Source: Treponema sp. (GTDB taxonomy: Bacteria > Spirochaetota > Spirochaetia > Treponematales > Treponemataceae). Taken from it: a DNA stretch of 64,000 bases. Both the position numbers and the translations under genes were made by a program. The notes under the pieces were generated by a model. The model was not told the origin of the DNA, searched no databases, and was given only the letters and a program-made list of their open reading frames with translations. Shown in pieces: positions 16,135-24,295 of this stretch. Numbering within the stretch: the stretch's first letter is position 1; every line of letters begins with the position of its first letter. The DNA is taken from the NCBI GenBank assembly GCA_016286365.1, contig JAEESN010000004.1:62001-126000 (forward strand), in the 5' to 3' direction.

Positions 16135-19100
16135 GTGGAACTTGTAATTTCTATTCTCGTAGCCTCTGCAATCGCGGCTGGCATCTCAATCTATCTTCAT
16201 GAAATGGACAAAAAAAATAACGCTATCGAAAAAGTTAAGCGTTATGCAGACAAACGTCAGGAAGATCTGGCTGGATTCTACAAAACTGTAGAAGGAAAGG
16301 TAAATCTTCTTATTACGGAATTCGATTCACGTCAGAGTCAGGCAAATGCGGCAGTAAAACTTCTGTCACAGCATTATGATGAATTCAACGAAAAGGTTAA
16401 AACCCTGGACGAAAATATCCGTGCCATTCAGGATATAGAAAAGCAGATCGATAAATATGAGCTTTTGATGAATGACTTAAACGATATGACAGGCAAGGTA
16501 GAAGAAAACCTTAAACGCATTCAGAAAGAAAGCCACGTTATTGACGGTCTTACAGGAAAACTTACAAAGCAGCAGGAAACTGTTGAACTCATCGAAAAGA
16601 GAATTCCACAGGTTTCTGAACACTTTTCTAAACAGAACGCAGAACAGCTCAAAGCTGTGGGTACTACCCTCCTTGAACAGTATAAAATCTATGCAGATAA
16701 ACTTGCACAGGATATCAAACAGGCACAGTCTGATTCAGAATTTGCACTCGAAAAAATCAAGCAGGAAATTCAGACTGCATATAACGAAGCCGCATCACGT
16801 GCAGATACACTCGAAAACACTGCATTCGAACACTTAAGTCAGCAGGCTCAGCAGAGATCGGACAACTACATCAAAAAGCTCAATGCTCAGAGTCAGAAGC
16901 TCGACGAAGAACTCGAAAGCCGCTTTGCAGAAACATCAAATACTATTACTGCAAAATTCGACAGCCATGTAGAAGAACTTTCATCAAGCTATTCACAGAA
17001 GGTTCAGGCTTTACACGACAAATACGATAATCAGCTTAATTCAATCATTGGTAAAAACGACGGAATCATCGCTAAAATCGAATCTAAGTTCGACGAAGAC
17101 TTTGCTAAAATCTCCGAAAAATATGATTCACAGCTTGCTGCAATCACAGAAAGAAGCGACAAGGATTATCAGCAGATTGTGGACAATTACACTTCAAGCT
17201 TCCAGTCATTCAATACAAAATTCAACGAACAGCATCAGAAAATGCAGAATGACTTTAATCACGCAATCAGCACCCTTTCTTCTGCAAGTACAGATAAGCT
17301 CAACGGTCTGGAAGACAAGATCAATTCAGAAATCAAGGCATTCGAAGACGGCTACACAGAAAGAATCAATTCTCTTAATGTAAACTGCTCTAATCAGCTT
17401 GATTCCCTTTTGAATGACTACACAACACGCGTTAATTCTTTTGAAGATACATTCGGTTCTAAGGTTTCGGCACTCGAAGCAGACTACGCAAAACGTACAA
17501 ACGAAATGGAAAGTCAGCTCAACGACATCAAAGACCGCTACTCTGGCGAAGAATCTGGTGTTCAGAACGAAATTTCAGAAAGACTTCATGCTCTTGAAGA
17601 TTCATTCAAGGAAAGAATCCAGGCTGTTCAGGATACACTCGCAGATGGAATTGATCAGTGTGAAGTAACTTCTAAAGACATTCAGAAGAGCGTTGATTCA
17701 AATGCTACTAACCTCGAAGCACTCAAGAACGAACTCAATGCTCAGGTTGATACAATCAACGACAAGTTCCAGAAACTCTACAACGATGCACTTTCTTCTG
17801 CAGATATAAGACAGACAGAAGCTATTCAGGACTTTAATAACCGCGCTAATACAAATGTAGAAAAATATGCAGGCATTATTCAGGAAAAGATTGCAACTAT
17901 GCAGGCTAATCTTACAGAAACTTTAAAGAATATTGCTATGCAGGCTAACACTTCTGTTCAGGAAGCTCAGGATACAATCGATACATTGAACAAACAGTGC
18001 AACAATGCTTCTAACCGCGTTGAAAACCTCAAACCTGAAATCGATGCTAAGATTGCAAGTGTTAACAGCATCCTCGACGACTTTAGGGCACAGACAGATG
18101 CTAAGCTCGAAAACCTCAACAAAATCATCACTGATTCTGTTAAACGTGCTGTTGCAGAAAGCGAAGGACGTCACCTTACAATCCTCGAAGGTATTGATGA
18201 ACAGATTGATGCTTACAAGAAAGAGATTGAATACAAGGTTGCTCAGATTGAAACTTCGGGAGCAGACGTTGACACCCTCGAAAGAAGTATCAGAACTGCA
18301 ATGCAGGATGTTCAGAAAAAAGTTCTTTCGGACTTCAACACATTTACTTCTGACCAGAAAAAACGCCACGAAGAATTCTCAAGAGAGATCAAACAGGATT
18401 CAGAATCTATCCACGAAAGATTACAGGAAATCGATGCAAACCTGGACAAACTCCGCGACACTGCATCTGGCAATATGAGTACTAAACTTCATGAACTCGA
18501 AGTTGAATACGAAACAAATCTTTCTAACTGGAAGGAAGATCTTGATTCTAAACTCAACGCACTTACACAGGAATATGAATCATCAAGAAAGTCTGTAGAA
18601 AGCGAATACCTCGAAGGTCTTCAGAACTATATCAATGAACTACAGGATAAGACTTCTGATAACCTTTCTAACATCGTTCAGACACTCGAAAGCACAAAGA
18701 ACGATATGCAGACAAGCATCCAGGATATGCAGACTACACTCACCGATTTCCAGAGTGACACAAGAGACAGACTTGAACAGATTACTCAGGATGCAGAAAC
18801 AACTATCCGCGAAAAACTTGAATCTAACTCTGATACAATCCACAACAGCATGGCTAAGGTTCAGGCACAGATTATCGAAAGTCTTCAGTCATTCGAAAAC
18901 GGAGTTACTACAAGACAGGAAACAGGAAACTCTGCAATCGATGCTGCAATCGAAGAATTCAATCAGTGGAAGGATAAACTCAGAAGTCAGTTTGATGAAT
19001 CTTCTGAATCATTCAACCAGGAACTCCAGGGCTTTGAATCTACTACATCAGAAAAACTTTCCGAAGCAGAAGAACGCTCGGGCCAGATTCTTGTTAAACT

Positions 19101-20202
19101 TAAGAACATGTACACTCAGATGCTCACAGAAACAGAGCAGAGAGTTCAGGCACAGAATGCAAATTCTGCACAGACAATCGCACAGCTCAAAAAAGATATT
19201 GAAGACGCAGAAGAAACCAATGCTACAAATCAGGCTAAGTTCAAGTTACAGCTCCAGGCTGATACAGAAGAAATCCAGGGTAAGATGGATGATCTTAATA
19301 AGGAACTTGACCAGATCAGACAGAACATCAATCAGTTCGAAAAGGCTGACCAGATGAGCCGTGACCTTTCAGATAAGATGGAAAATCTTGAAGAATCGTT
19401 CGACCGCATGGAAGAATATGGTGAAACTGCAGACCGCTTTAATGCTCAGTACGGAAAGATTGTTAAGATGAACGACGATATCTCTAAACAGATTTCTGTA
19501 TTCGAAACTCAGAAAACACGCGTTGCAAACCTCGAACAGAAATTTGCACAAATGCTTTCACTTTCAGACACCATCGACGAAAGACTTCGAACACTTCATA
19601 CAACAAGCGACGACGTTCAGTCTATGGAAGTTGCAGTCCGCGATTACAAAGACAAGCTTGAAGCTATTTCTGCTCAGTTCGAAAGACTCGAAAAGAAGGA
19701 TGATGTTATTAACCGCGTAATGAAAGATGTTGATTCTTCATTCACACACCTTAAGACACTCGAAACTAAGATTACAGACTGCGCTAGAATGGTTACATCT
19801 CTTCCACAGGAAATTAAAGATGTTCAGGCTAACGTTGACCGCCTTCTTCAGAATGGACCTAAGATTACAGAAGCTGCTTCTAAACTTGGAAACCTTCAGG
19901 GTGCTCTTACAGATACAGAAAAACGCCTTGCAAACCTCCAGGAAGAAAACGGAGAAATCAAAAAGGCAGAACTTCAGCTTGAAAAACTCAAGCGCGAAAT
20001 CGACAACAAATTCGAAGTTCTCCACGCTATTACACAGCAGGAAGAAAAGAAAAAGGCTCCTGCTAAAGAAACAAGCATTTCTCCTCAGGAAAGAGAAACA
20101 ATCCGTGCACTTAAACGCGAAGGATGGACAATCAACGAAATTGCTTCACGCTTTAAGAGAACACCGACAGAAATCGACCTTCTTCTTTCTCTTCCAGAGT
20201 AA
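16135..20202 (+). CDS. SpiroCoCo-type giant membrane-anchored coiled-coil protein
   Basis: A 1355-residue protein starting at GTG, preceded by a GGTGGGG ribosome site. An N-terminal membrane anchor (residues about 3-20) is followed by about 1290 residues of nearly unbroken heptad-type coiled coil rich in Gln, Asn, Ser, Glu and Lys. A short C-terminal helix-turn-helix-like segment reads IRALKREGWTINEIASRF and ends in IDLLLSLPE. The architecture matches the spirochete-specific SpiroCoCo family of unknown function. The C-terminal end resembles that of the motility protein SwrB, so a link to cell architecture or flagella is an inference. The gene has biased codon use and uniform composition, consistent with high expression. 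A bidirectional terminator follows. Confidence 0.85.
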   Translation: MELVISILVASAIAAGISIYLHEMDKKNNAIEKVKRYADKRQEDLAGFYKTVEGKVNLLITEFDSRQSQANAAVKLLSQHYDEFNEKVKTLDENIRAIQDIEKQIDKYELLMNDLNDMTGKVEENLKRIQKESHVIDGLTGKLTKQQETVELIEKRIPQVSEHFSKQNAEQLKAVGTTLLEQYKIYADKLAQDIKQAQSDSEFALEKIKQEIQTAYNEAASRADTLENTAFEHLSQQAQQRSDNYIKKLNAQSQKLDEELESRFAETSNTITAKFDSHVEELSSSYSQKVQALHDKYDNQLNSIIGKNDGIIAKIESKFDEDFAKISEKYDSQLAAITERSDKDYQQIVDNYTSSFQSFNTKFNEQHQKMQNDFNHAISTLSSASTDKLNGLEDKINSEIKAFEDGYTERINSLNVNCSNQLDSLLNDYTTRVNSFEDTFGSKVSALEADYAKRTNEMESQLNDIKDRYSGEESGVQNEISERLHALEDSFKERIQAVQDTLADGIDQCEVTSKDIQKSVDSNATNLEALKNELNAQVDTINDKFQKLYNDALSSADIRQTEAIQDFNNRANTNVEKYAGIIQEKIATMQANLTETLKNIAMQANTSVQEAQDTIDTLNKQCNNASNRVENLKPEIDAKIASVNSILDDFRAQTDAKLENLNKIITDSVKRAVAESEGRHLTILEGIDEQIDAYKKEIEYKVAQIETSGADVDTLERSIRTAMQDVQKKVLSDFNTFTSDQKKRHEEFSREIKQDSESIHERLQEIDANLDKLRDTASGNMSTKLHELEVEYETNLSNWKEDLDSKLNALTQEYESSRKSVESEYLEGLQNYINELQDKTSDNLSNIVQTLESTKNDMQTSIQDMQTTLTDFQSDTRDRLEQITQDAETTIREKLESNSDTIHNSMAKVQAQIIESLQSFENGVTTRQETGNSAIDAAIEEFNQWKDKLRSQFDESSESFNQELQGFESTTSEKLSEAEERSGQILVKLKNMYTQMLTETEQRVQAQNANSAQTIAQLKKDIEDAEETNATNQAKFKLQLQADTEEIQGKMDDLNKELDQIRQNINQFEKADQMSRDLSDKMENLEESFDRMEEYGETADRFNAQYGKIVKMNDDISKQISVFETQKTRVANLEQKFAQMLSLSDTIDERLRTLHTTSDDVQSMEVAVRDYKDKLEAISAQFERLEKKDDVINRVMKDVDSSFTHLKTLETKITDCARMVTSLPQEIKDVQANVDRLLQNGPKITEAASKLGNLQGALTDTEKRLANLQEENGEIKKAELQLEKLKREIDNKFEVLHAITQQEEKKKAPAKETSISPQERETIRALKREGWTINEIASRFKRTPTEIDLLLSLPE

Positions 20203-20234
20203 TAAGAAAATTTTATACATCGAAGGTTAAAATA

Positions 20235-20271
20235 AAAAAACTGATTCTGAACTTCAGAATCAGTTTTTTTT
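20235..20271. terminator. Bidirectional terminator between the SpiroCoCo gene and ispF
   Basis: Perfect 10-bp arms CTGATTCTGA (20241-20250) and TCAGAATCAG (20254-20263) around ACT, with an A run before and a T run after, so it can serve both convergent transcripts. Confidence 0.88.
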
Positions 20272-20331
20272 ACACGGATAAAAACACTGCAGAATGCACA
20301 GGCAACTGCAATATGCATTTTCCTTCCACTC

Positions 20332-20805
20332 CTATTTCGAAATCAGACACGAGCAGTAAGCTTCTATTGCTTTTCCTTTTCCAACGTCGCCAAGTTTTTC
20401 GCCTGTCTTTGCTTTTACAAAAACCTGCGATGGTTCAATCTTCAAAACCCTGGCAATTGAGTTTATAACGTCCTGTCTGTACGGAATGAATTTTGGTTTT
20501 TCAAGCTTTATAACGCAGTCTATATTTTCGATTTTCCAGCCTTTTTGATAAACTTTTTCCATAACAGTGGAAAGTAAGAAAGCAGAATCAGCATCTTTCC
20601 ATTTATTGTCTTCGGGTGGGAAAAATGAACCGATATCTCCAAGACCGCTTGCGCCAAGAACGGCATCGGTAATCGCATGAAAAAGAACATCACCATCGGA
20701 ATGTCCGTCTTCGCCTTTATTAAATGGAATTACAACGCCTCCAAGAATGAGCTTCCTGCCTTTTACGAGCCTGTGTAAATCGTATCCTAAACCGGTTCTG
20801 ATCAT
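20332..20805 (-). CDS. ispF: 2-C-methyl-D-erythritol 2,4-cyclodiphosphate synthase
   Basis: A 157-residue enzyme of the non-mevalonate isoprenoid pathway. It converts the CDP-methylerythritol phosphate intermediate to the cyclic diphosphate with release of CMP. Signature residues are visible: GLGYDLHRL (metal-binding Asp and His), GGVVIPFNKGEDGHSDGDVL (second His), and the DIGSFFPPED loop. It overlaps ispD by 4 bp and is the last gene of a carD-ispD-ispF operon. IspD and IspF are separate here, not fused as in some bacteria. Confidence 0.96.
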   Translation of the reverse strand: MIRTGLGYDLHRLVKGRKLILGGVVIPFNKGEDGHSDGDVLFHAITDAVLGASGLGDIGSFFPPEDNKWKDADSAFLLSTVMEKVYQKGWKIENIDCVIKLEKPKFIPYRQDVINSIARVLKIEPSQVFVKAKTGEKLGDVGKGKAIEAYCSCLISK

Positions 20806-21533
20806 TTTTTAATCCTTTCTAAATCTTTTGGATAAGTAATCTTTATATTATCAGGGTCAGCGGGGACAACCCTCACTGTTCCTCCAAAATGTCCGTAGAT
20901 TTCTGTGTCATCGGTATATTCGTAATCATCGTTTTTGGCTTTTAAATTAAAATCATAAAGCTTATTAAAATCAAACCCCTGTGGAGTCTGAACACTCGAA
21001 AGTGTAATTCTTTTTAAATGCTTTACGATGCGGCCTTCTGAATCTATTTCTTTGATTGTTTCTACAGGGGTAAGCCCAGGAACTGCTCCGTCCCCTGTTT
21101 TTAAAACTGAATCGACAACAGCCTGTATAAGACTTTCGCTTACAAATGGGCGGGCCCCATCGTGAATCAAAACAATATCGCTTTTTCCATTCTGGTTTAT
21201 AAAATCAAGGGCTTTAAAAACAGAAGCCTGCCTTGAATCCCCACCTTCCACAAAACTTATATCTTTAAAAGCTTGTGATTTTACATCAGGGATAAGTACT
21301 GCTTTCTGCGATTCTTTAAGACCACCACATGGATAAGTCACGACAAAGTGCGAAAGGTTCCATTTATTTTTTTCTGCGGCCTTTAAAAAAGCTATAGCAC
21401 AGCTTGAAATAACTGTGCCATTTTTATAAGGAAGATATTCTTTTTTAATGCTGCCACCCATCCTCGAAGAAGAACCGGCGGCAGTTATTATTACTGAAAT
21501 TTTTTTTGAATTAAAAGAATTAGAACTGTTCAT
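20802..21533 (-). CDS. ispD: 2-C-methyl-D-erythritol 4-phosphate cytidylyltransferase
   Basis: Couples methylerythritol 4-phosphate to CTP in isoprenoid synthesis. The nucleotide-binding start is ITAAGSSSRMGG with a downstream catalytic Lys (KKEYLPY). The middle contains IVLIHDGARPFVS, and TPQGFDFNKL and DDTEIYGHFGG lie towards the end. The longer upstream frame back to 21590 runs through the acidic tail of carD and has no family-like sequence, so I place the start at 21533 (243 residues), overlapping carD by 14 bp. It ends overlapping ispF by 4 bp. Confidence 0.94.
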   Translation of the reverse strand: MNSSNSFNSKKISVIITAAGSSSRMGGSIKKEYLPYKNGTVISSCAIAFLKAAEKNKWNLSHFVVTYPCGGLKESQKAVLIPDVKSQAFKDISFVEGGDSRQASVFKALDFINQNGKSDIVLIHDGARPFVSESLIQAVVDSVLKTGDGAVPGLTPVETIKEIDSEGRIVKHLKRITLSSVQTPQGFDFNKLYDFNLKAKNDDYEYTDDTEIYGHFGGTVRVVPADPDNIKITYPKDLERIKK

Positions 21534-22191
21534 CGTCATCAAAATCTTCTGACTCGTCCATGTCGTCCGAAGAATCTGAATCATTATCATCTAAATCTTC
21601 TTCGTCATCCTGATCATCAGATTTTTCATTAACGTCATCCATTAAATCATCATCTTCGTCATCGTCCAATGGAAGAGTATGTTTAACTTTTGCAATTGCG
21701 CCTAAAGGTTCAAGCTTTGTGTGGATAGCCTGTTCAATTTCTTTAGGAGTTTTCTTTAAAGCATAAGCGATTTCGTCTTCAAGAAGTTTTTTTGCAGAAT
21801 CGTAGAGTTTGCGTTCAAGAATAGGAAGTTCTTTAACCTTGCTGCGGTTATATAAACAGCGTACAATTTCTGCAATATCGCTGATTGTTCCTTTTTTGAG
21901 AAGCTCGAGATTCATCTGATAGCGGAGTTTCCAATCGGAAGTAATAGGTTCAAAATCAGCAGAAAGAAGATCAAGTGCCTTCTGTGCTTCTTTTGCAGAA
22001 ACAATCTGACGTATACCAAGATCTTCTGCCTTTTCAACTGGAACCATTACAATCATATCAGAGGCTTCGATATAAATCTTATAATACATCATCATCTGAT
22101 CTTTAAAAGATTTTTCGAATATCTCTTTTACAATTCCAACACCCTGACTTGGGTAAACGACCTTCTGGTCAACTTTAAACTTTGTATCCAT
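21520..22191 (-). CDS. carD: CarD-family transcription factor with a long acidic tail
   Basis: CarD/CdnL proteins bind RNA polymerase beta through an N-terminal RID domain and help open promoters. The RID domain begins KFKVDQKVVYPSQGVGIV, and the helical C-terminal DNA-binding region follows. From about residue 175 the protein becomes an extremely acidic tail of Asp and Glu (about 45 residues). The start at 22191 is chosen because the RID domain begins there and a promoter lies between it and the upstream ATG. It heads an operon with ispD and ispF. Confidence 0.9.
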   Translation of the reverse strand: MDTKFKVDQKVVYPSQGVGIVKEIFEKSFKDQMMMYYKIYIEASDMIVMVPVEKAEDLGIRQIVSAKEAQKALDLLSADFEPITSDWKLRYQMNLELLKKGTISDIAEIVRCLYNRSKVKELPILERKLYDSAKKLLEDEIAYALKKTPKEIEQAIHTKLEPLGAIAKVKHTLPLDDDEDDDLMDDVNEKSDDQDDEEDLDDNDSDSSDDMDESEDFDDDEQF

Positions 22192-22201
22192 ATATACCCC
22201 T

Positions 22202-22230
22202 ATTATAGCACAAAAAAAACAAAAATTCAA
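22202..22230 (-). promoter_or_regulatory. carD promoter
   Basis: On the minus strand -35 TTGAAT (22230-22225), 17-bp spacer, perfect -10 TATAAT (22207-22202). The start codon is 10 nt further on, giving a predicted leader of only about 3-4 nt. Confidence 0.65.
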
Positions 22231-22240
22231 TTTTGTACTA

Positions 22241-22266
22241 CGTCATTGCGAGGCGCCTTCCGCGAT
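22241..22266. repeat. Possible remnant of an intergenic palindromic repeat
   Basis: CGTCATTGCGAGGCGCC followed by TTCCGCGA is reminiscent of the TCATTGCGAG-type intergenic elements seen in many bacterial genomes. It is only partial and has no clear second arm here. Confidence 0.25.
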
Positions 22267-22319
22267 TTTTACATGGTATGTATATTTAAAAATTGATTTT
22301 CGATGTTTTACATTATGGA

Positions 22320-22348
22320 TTGCTTAATAAGGTTATTTCAGATATATT
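22320..22348 (+). promoter_or_regulatory. Promoter of the DEAD-box helicase gene
   Basis: -35 TTGCTT (22320-22325), 17-bp spacer, -10 TATATT (22343-22348). The ATG at 22361 is 12 nt downstream, giving a predicted leader of about 6 nt. Confidence 0.5.
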
Positions 22349-22360
22349 TTAGGGACTTAT

Positions 22361-24253
22361 ATGGAAGAAAATACTATTATCGAAGATCAGATTGCTGAAT
22401 CTGACGAAAATGAAAATCAGAACGAAGAGACGGTTACTTTTGAAGATTTAGGACTTGATGAATACACCTTAAAGGCCGTACAGAAAAAGGGCTTTGTTAC
22501 TCCTTCTCCAATCCAGGTGCTCGCAATTCCGCGCCTTTTAACAGGGGATACTAATTTAATTGCAAGGGCAAGAACAGGAACCGGAAAAACAGCTGCATTC
22601 GGACTTCCAATCATTCAGTCTATAAGGGAAAAATCAAACCACGTAGAAGCTTTAATCTTAGAGCCGACACGCGAGCTTGCAGTTCAGACCTGCGAAGAGA
22701 TGAAGTCTTTTACCGCAAAGGATTTTCCTCATACAACAGTTTTATATGGTGGTGCTTCTTATGCCACACAGATCCGCGAACTAAAAAAAGGCGCACAGAT
22801 TGTTGTAGGAACTCCGGGAAGAATCAAAGATCACCTTGAACGAAAAACTTTAGACCTCAAGAATATAAAATATTTTATTCTGGACGAAGGCGACGAAATG
22901 CTCGACATGGGCTTTATCGACGATATCCGTGAAATTTTTGAACAGGCTAATCCACAAAGCAGAATCCTTTTATTCAGCGCCACAATGCCTCCTCCAATTT
23001 TAAAAATTGCCGGCGACTTTATGGGCGAATACGATGTAATCGAAGAAGCAAAGGTTATTGACGAAGCGCTTTTAATCGAACAGAAATACTGGCTTTTAAA
23101 AGAAAGCGATAAGATAGAAGCTCTTGTCCGCCTTATAGATATGTCTCCTGATTTTTACGGTCTTGTATTTACCACAACAAAAATGGATGCTGACCGTGTA
23201 GCAAAAGAACTGGACATGAAAGGCTACGAAGCAGATGCACTCCACGGAGACATCATGCAGAATCAAAGGGAAAAAGTTCTGGAACGCTTCCGCATGAAAA
23301 AAACACGCATTCTTGTTGCTACAGACGTTGCGGCACGCGGAATTGATATTTCGGGATTAACACATGTTGTAAACTATTCCCTCCCTTTTGATACTGCAAC
23401 CTATGTTCACAGAATCGGTCGAACAGGAAGAGCGGGAACTACAGGAATTGCGGTTACTTTTGTACGCCCCGAAGAAAGACGAAAACTCGGTTATTTTATT
23501 AAGAACGTTGAACGCGCCACAAAGAGTAAATTTGCAGAAGAAAAAGTTCCGAACGTTACCCAGGTTCTTGCAATCAAAGAAGAAAAGCTTATTTCGGATT
23601 TAAAGGCAAAGCTTTTTAAGGATGAAGAAGTTATTCCTGCCGATACAAAATTCGAAGAGCTTGCAGAAAGCCTTACAGAAAATCACGATGCTAAAAAAGT
23701 GCTTGCGGGTGTTCTTTCTATTCTATACGGTAATCAGCTTAGCCCGAAACACTACGGAAGAATCAGTGTAAAGGATATTAAATCGCTTGGTGAACAGATG
23801 AGGATTTATGTTTCTCTTGGTAAAAAAGACGGATACAGGGCAAAAGAAATTGCAGATTTCTTCTCTAACCTTCTTCACATGCCGGGCCGCCTTGTTGATG
23901 ACATTGATGTTGCACAGCAGTTCTCTCTTGTAAGCCTTCCTGTAAAGGATGCAAAAAAGGCACTTGAACTTTCTAAATCGAATAAAAAGCTTCCACACAT
24001 GCACATAGATGTAAAAGAGGAAGGACGCGGTTCAAGAAAGAAGGGAAAATCCGGCTCGGAAGGAAAATCAAACTCCGGTAAAAAAGCAGGCTCAGGAAAA
24101 AGCTCAAAATCATACTCTAAATCTGGAAAAACAGACTCAGAATCAAAGAAAAATAAGGCAAAAAGCGCAAAAAAAGGCACAGAAACTAAGAAAAAAAGCT
24201 CTGACGCAAGCGCATACAAGAAATCTGCCAAAAAAAATGTTGAAAGATTTTAA
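22361..24253 (+). CDS. DEAD-box RNA helicase (DeaD/CsdA-like) with basic low-complexity tail
   Basis: A 630-residue ATP-dependent RNA helicase for ribosome assembly or mRNA turnover. Present in order: Q motif (VTPSPIQ), motif I (ARTGTGKT), PTRELAVQ, TPGRI, a DEGD version of the DEAD box, SAT, and the C-terminal HRIGRTGRAG. After the core comes a DbpA-type RNA-binding domain (about residues 450-560, including RISVKDIKSLGEQMRIYVSL). A Ser/Lys/Gly-rich tail of about 65 residues follows. The motif II variant DEGD occurs in other members and should be active. Monocistronic. Confidence 0.93.
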   Translation: MEENTIIEDQIAESDENENQNEETVTFEDLGLDEYTLKAVQKKGFVTPSPIQVLAIPRLLTGDTNLIARARTGTGKTAAFGLPIIQSIREKSNHVEALILEPTRELAVQTCEEMKSFTAKDFPHTTVLYGGASYATQIRELKKGAQIVVGTPGRIKDHLERKTLDLKNIKYFILDEGDEMLDMGFIDDIREIFEQANPQSRILLFSATMPPPILKIAGDFMGEYDVIEEAKVIDEALLIEQKYWLLKESDKIEALVRLIDMSPDFYGLVFTTTKMDADRVAKELDMKGYEADALHGDIMQNQREKVLERFRMKKTRILVATDVAARGIDISGLTHVVNYSLPFDTATYVHRIGRTGRAGTTGIAVTFVRPEERRKLGYFIKNVERATKSKFAEEKVPNVTQVLAIKEEKLISDLKAKLFKDEEVIPADTKFEELAESLTENHDAKKVLAGVLSILYGNQLSPKHYGRISVKDIKSLGEQMRIYVSLGKKDGYRAKEIADFFSNLLHMPGRLVDDIDVAQQFSLVSLPVKDAKKALELSKSNKKLPHMHIDVKEEGRGSRKKGKSGSEGKSNSGKKAGSGKSSKSYSKSGKTDSESKKNKAKSAKKGTETKKKSSDASAYKKSAKKNVERF

Positions 24254-24259
24254 TTTTCT

Positions 24260-24287
24260 TTGATTTTTATCATTCACGGTTTATAAT
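24260..24287 (+). promoter_or_regulatory. Promoter of the SpoIIE-type phosphatase gene
   Basis: -35 TTGATT (24260-24265), 16-bp spacer, perfect -10 TATAAT (24282-24287). The ATG at 24296 is 8 nt downstream with no ribosome site, so the message is probably leaderless. Confidence 0.55.
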
Positions 24288-24295
24288 AAAAGAGT

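Noticed and set aside
17923-18369. Long open frames opposite or out of frame within the SpiroCoCo gene
   Set aside because: They mirror the biased codon pattern of the coiled-coil gene, have low complexity, no ribosome site and no family-like motifs.
22241-22266. Full TCATTGCGAG-type mobile repeat
   Set aside because: Only one partial arm is recognisable, so it is listed only as a low-confidence remnant.
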